Below, in pieces: positions 62,500-64,000 of a stretch of 64,000 bases of DNA. Made by a program: the position numbers and the translations under genes. The notes under the pieces were generated by a model. The model was not told where the DNA came from. It searched no databases and saw only the letters and a list, made by a program, of their open reading frames with translations. The DNA lies in assembly GCA_013002535.1 (NCBI GenBank), contig JABDJK010000009.1, forward strand, positions 60,292-124,291, given 5' to 3'. Positions within the stretch are counted from its first letter, which is position 1, and each line of letters starts with the position of its first letter. The stretch comes from Hyphococcus sp. GTDB taxonomy: Bacteria > Pseudomonadota > Alphaproteobacteria > Caulobacterales > Parvularculaceae.

Positions 62500-63642
62500 A
62501 TGACACTGAGTGATGAAAAACCCGGCGAGGCTGGTCTAGAAGCTTTTCATCGAGGCGACTTCGCCTCAGCGTTTGCCAAATTATCGGAATTCATCTCGTC
62601 AGATCATTACAATTACGACTACATTTTTGCCGCCGCGGCGTCGGCGCGGGCAATTGGACGCCATCAAGATGCGCTCAATGCCGCAGAAAAAATTCTAAAA
62701 TTCAATGAGAGTGATGTGCATGCCCTGGTCATAAAGGGCGATGCTCTGAGCGGCCTTGGGAAAAACCGGCAAGCGATGTCCTTTTTTCTTGCCGCCTTAA
62801 AATCTGCGCCGCAAAATCCATCGCCCCAAATACAGCAGGCGTTGCAGCACGCTCAGCAAAAATGCGCGCAGGCAGCGCAAGAATATCAAGATTTCTTACG
62901 AAAAAGCGTCGCAAAGACAGGCGCCGTTGATCCTGGAAGCCGCAATCAACAGGCCATGGAAATTCTCCTTGGCGGCAAACAGATCTACTATCAGCGGCCC
63001 GAAAAGTTTTACTTTCCCGAATTGCCCCAAAGGCAATTCTATGATCCTGCAGAATTTAATTGGGTAAATGACCTGATAGCAGCCGCCGACGATATCCGCG
63101 GCGAGCTAAATGCGCTTTTGGCCGACCACGCTGGATTTGTTCCCTATGTCGACGCCAACAGCGACGCGCCGCATGTTCGCGCGAGCGCCCTCACCGGCAG
63201 CAAAGATTGGTCGGCATTCCACTTGTTGAAGGACGGCGTTCGAATCGATGAAAATGCTGACAGATGCCCTAAAACGATGGCTGCGCTGGCAAATACGCCA
63301 CAAGCCAATTTGCCCGGGAAATCTCCGATCGCGCTATTTTCACGATTGGCGCCAGGAGCGCACATCCCCCCCCATACCGGCTTAATGAATACCCGGCTCA
63401 TCTGCCATTTGCCATTGATTACACCGGGTAATTGTTCCCTGCGCGTTGGCAATCAAACCCGCAAATGGCGGGACGGCGAAATGTTGATCTTTGACGATTC
63501 GATTGAACACGAAGCGCGCAATGAGAGCAACGAAGACCGCATCATTTTGCTCTTCGATATATGGCGTCCAGAATTATCCGCAGAAGAACGAAAATTCGTC
63601 GCGACCGTTTTCGACGCTATTGAAGAATTCGGCGTATTTTAA
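62500..63642 (+). CDS. TPR protein fused to aspartyl/asparaginyl beta-hydroxylase domain
   Basis: The product is 380 residues. About residues 1-130 are TPR-like helices (AGLEAFHRGDFASAFAKLSEF; ALVIKGDALSGLGKNRQAM). After a linker the C-terminal part is an Asp/Asn beta-hydroxylase (PF05118) double-stranded beta helix: PGAHIPPHTGLMNTRLICHL, RKWRDGEMLIFDDSIEHEARN, ILLFDIWRPELS. The Fe(II) His ligands are in PHTG and EHEARN. The 2-oxoglutarate-dependent enzyme hydroxylates Asp/Asn of proteins or small molecules, with the target unknown. The TPR part may bring the substrate. Confidence 0.87.
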   Translation: MTLSDEKPGEAGLEAFHRGDFASAFAKLSEFISSDHYNYDYIFAAAASARAIGRHQDALNAAEKILKFNESDVHALVIKGDALSGLGKNRQAMSFFLAALKSAPQNPSPQIQQALQHAQQKCAQAAQEYQDFLRKSVAKTGAVDPGSRNQQAMEILLGGKQIYYQRPEKFYFPELPQRQFYDPAEFNWVNDLIAAADDIRGELNALLADHAGFVPYVDANSDAPHVRASALTGSKDWSAFHLLKDGVRIDENADRCPKTMAALANTPQANLPGKSPIALFSRLAPGAHIPPHTGLMNTRLICHLPLITPGNCSLRVGNQTRKWRDGEMLIFDDSIEHEARNESNEDRIILLFDIWRPELSAEERKFVATVFDAIEEFGVF

Positions 63643-63649
63643 AACTGCG

Positions 63650-64000
63650 TCATTTGATTCGTTCGACGCGAATTGACCGTTTGCCGGTTTCCAAAGACAG
63701 GACATGGGCGCCAAGCGCTTTTCTTTTTATTGTGACGCCAATACCAGAGGCATCTTTGGGCACACGCAATTTATCCGTATCAGCGCTTAGTTGACGCCAA
63801 ATTTGGCCATTCTCCAATATGACAACGTATTTCCCGCGCTTATTTTCGGCGATTTCGATCACCTTTGACGCCAAAGTATTGTTGACCTTTGACGTCTTCT
63901 TTTTTTCTTTCTGGAAATCTTTTAAGTCATTGCGCCCGAATATTTCCTCTTGCGTTAACGGCGCCGCCGCAACGTTCGTTTTGCCGGCGTCGTCCAGACC
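63650..64000 (-). CDS. Partial hypothetical gene running off the window
   Basis: The minus-strand frame is open from the right edge (64000) to the stop at 63650, giving 116 visible residues. The N-terminus lies outside the window. The visible part reads AAAPLTQEEIFGRNDL, then a lysine-rich stretch (DFQKEKKKT), then a small beta domain (GKYVVILENGQIWRQLSAD; GIGVTIKRKALGAHVLSL). A TTG at 63874 could serve as a start but breaks the frame's clear continuation. No family was recognised. Its stop is 8 bases from that of the TPR-hydroxylase gene. Confidence 0.6.
   Translation of the reverse strand, partial: GLDDAGKTNVAAAPLTQEEIFGRNDLKDFQKEKKKTSKVNNTLASKVIEIAENKRGKYVVILENGQIWRQLSADTDKLRVPKDASGIGVTIKRKALGAHVLSLETGKRSIRVERIK

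Overview
The window comes from an alphaproteobacterium of moderate GC content, probably from the Caulobacterales/Parvularculales side of the class. Pointers are a CpdR-type single-domain response regulator, a DUF2794 protein, a complete Flp/Tad (Cpa) pilus locus in Caulobacter-like order, and ETF-ubiquinone oxidoreductase and OxyR/AhpC/AhpD of alphaproteobacterial type. Genus and species cannot be read from the sequence.

Layout. Positions 1-3075 are core: a GT4 glycosyltransferase, an N-formylglutamate amidohydrolase-family protein, cpdR and tRNA-Val(GAC). About 3.1-19.0 kb is an accessory region. It opens directly behind the tRNA with a tyrosine integrase that keeps one reading frame but carries three in-frame stops and lacks a central segment. 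It then holds a divergent pair (FecR-domain protein ending in about 28 seven-residue solenoid repeats, and an FhaC/ShlB-type outer-membrane transporter), a PilZ protein, an IS30 transposase remnant abutting a truncated GNAT gene, two VOC proteins, a GAF protein with a destroyed GGDEF motif, an XRE-BLUF photoreceptor pair behind a perfect 15-bp palindrome, several unrecognised small genes, a decayed DUF429 gene and an exported coiled-coil protein. By eye the part between about 10 and 16 kb is richer in A+T.

From 19.0 to 46.7 kb the window is mostly housekeeping: two TadE-like pseudopilins, rsmB, a Bax inhibitor-1 protein, a TTC38-like protein, DUF2794, an AEC transporter, hisS, a periplasmic cyclophilin, pgi, a DsbD-type reductase, sapC, a DEDD exonuclease, yjbQ, an S49 peptidase, a polyprenyl synthase, a MraY/WecA-like transferase, ispE, a TPR lipoprotein, ETF-QO, a lysoplasmalogenase-like protein, a uracil-DNA glycosylase and a soluble lytic transglycosylase.

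From 46.7 to 55.8 kb lies the tad locus on the minus strand, transcribed flp-cpaA-cpaB-cpaC-cpaD-cpaE-cpaF-tadB-tadC. A Crp-type regulator and a free-standing secretin N-terminal-domain protein flank it. The TadE-like subunits sit 26 kb away. The window ends with an acyl-adenylate-forming-fold protein lacking its P-loop, an AI-2E family permease, a peroxide-defence cassette (oxyR divergent from ahpC-ahpD), a small lipoprotein, a TPR-aspartyl hydroxylase fusion and an incomplete gene running off the right edge.

The most interesting part is the accessory region. It combines a surface-export pair, a PilZ protein, a catalytically dead GGDEF protein and a blue-light sensor, which suggests (inference only) environmental control of surface attachment.
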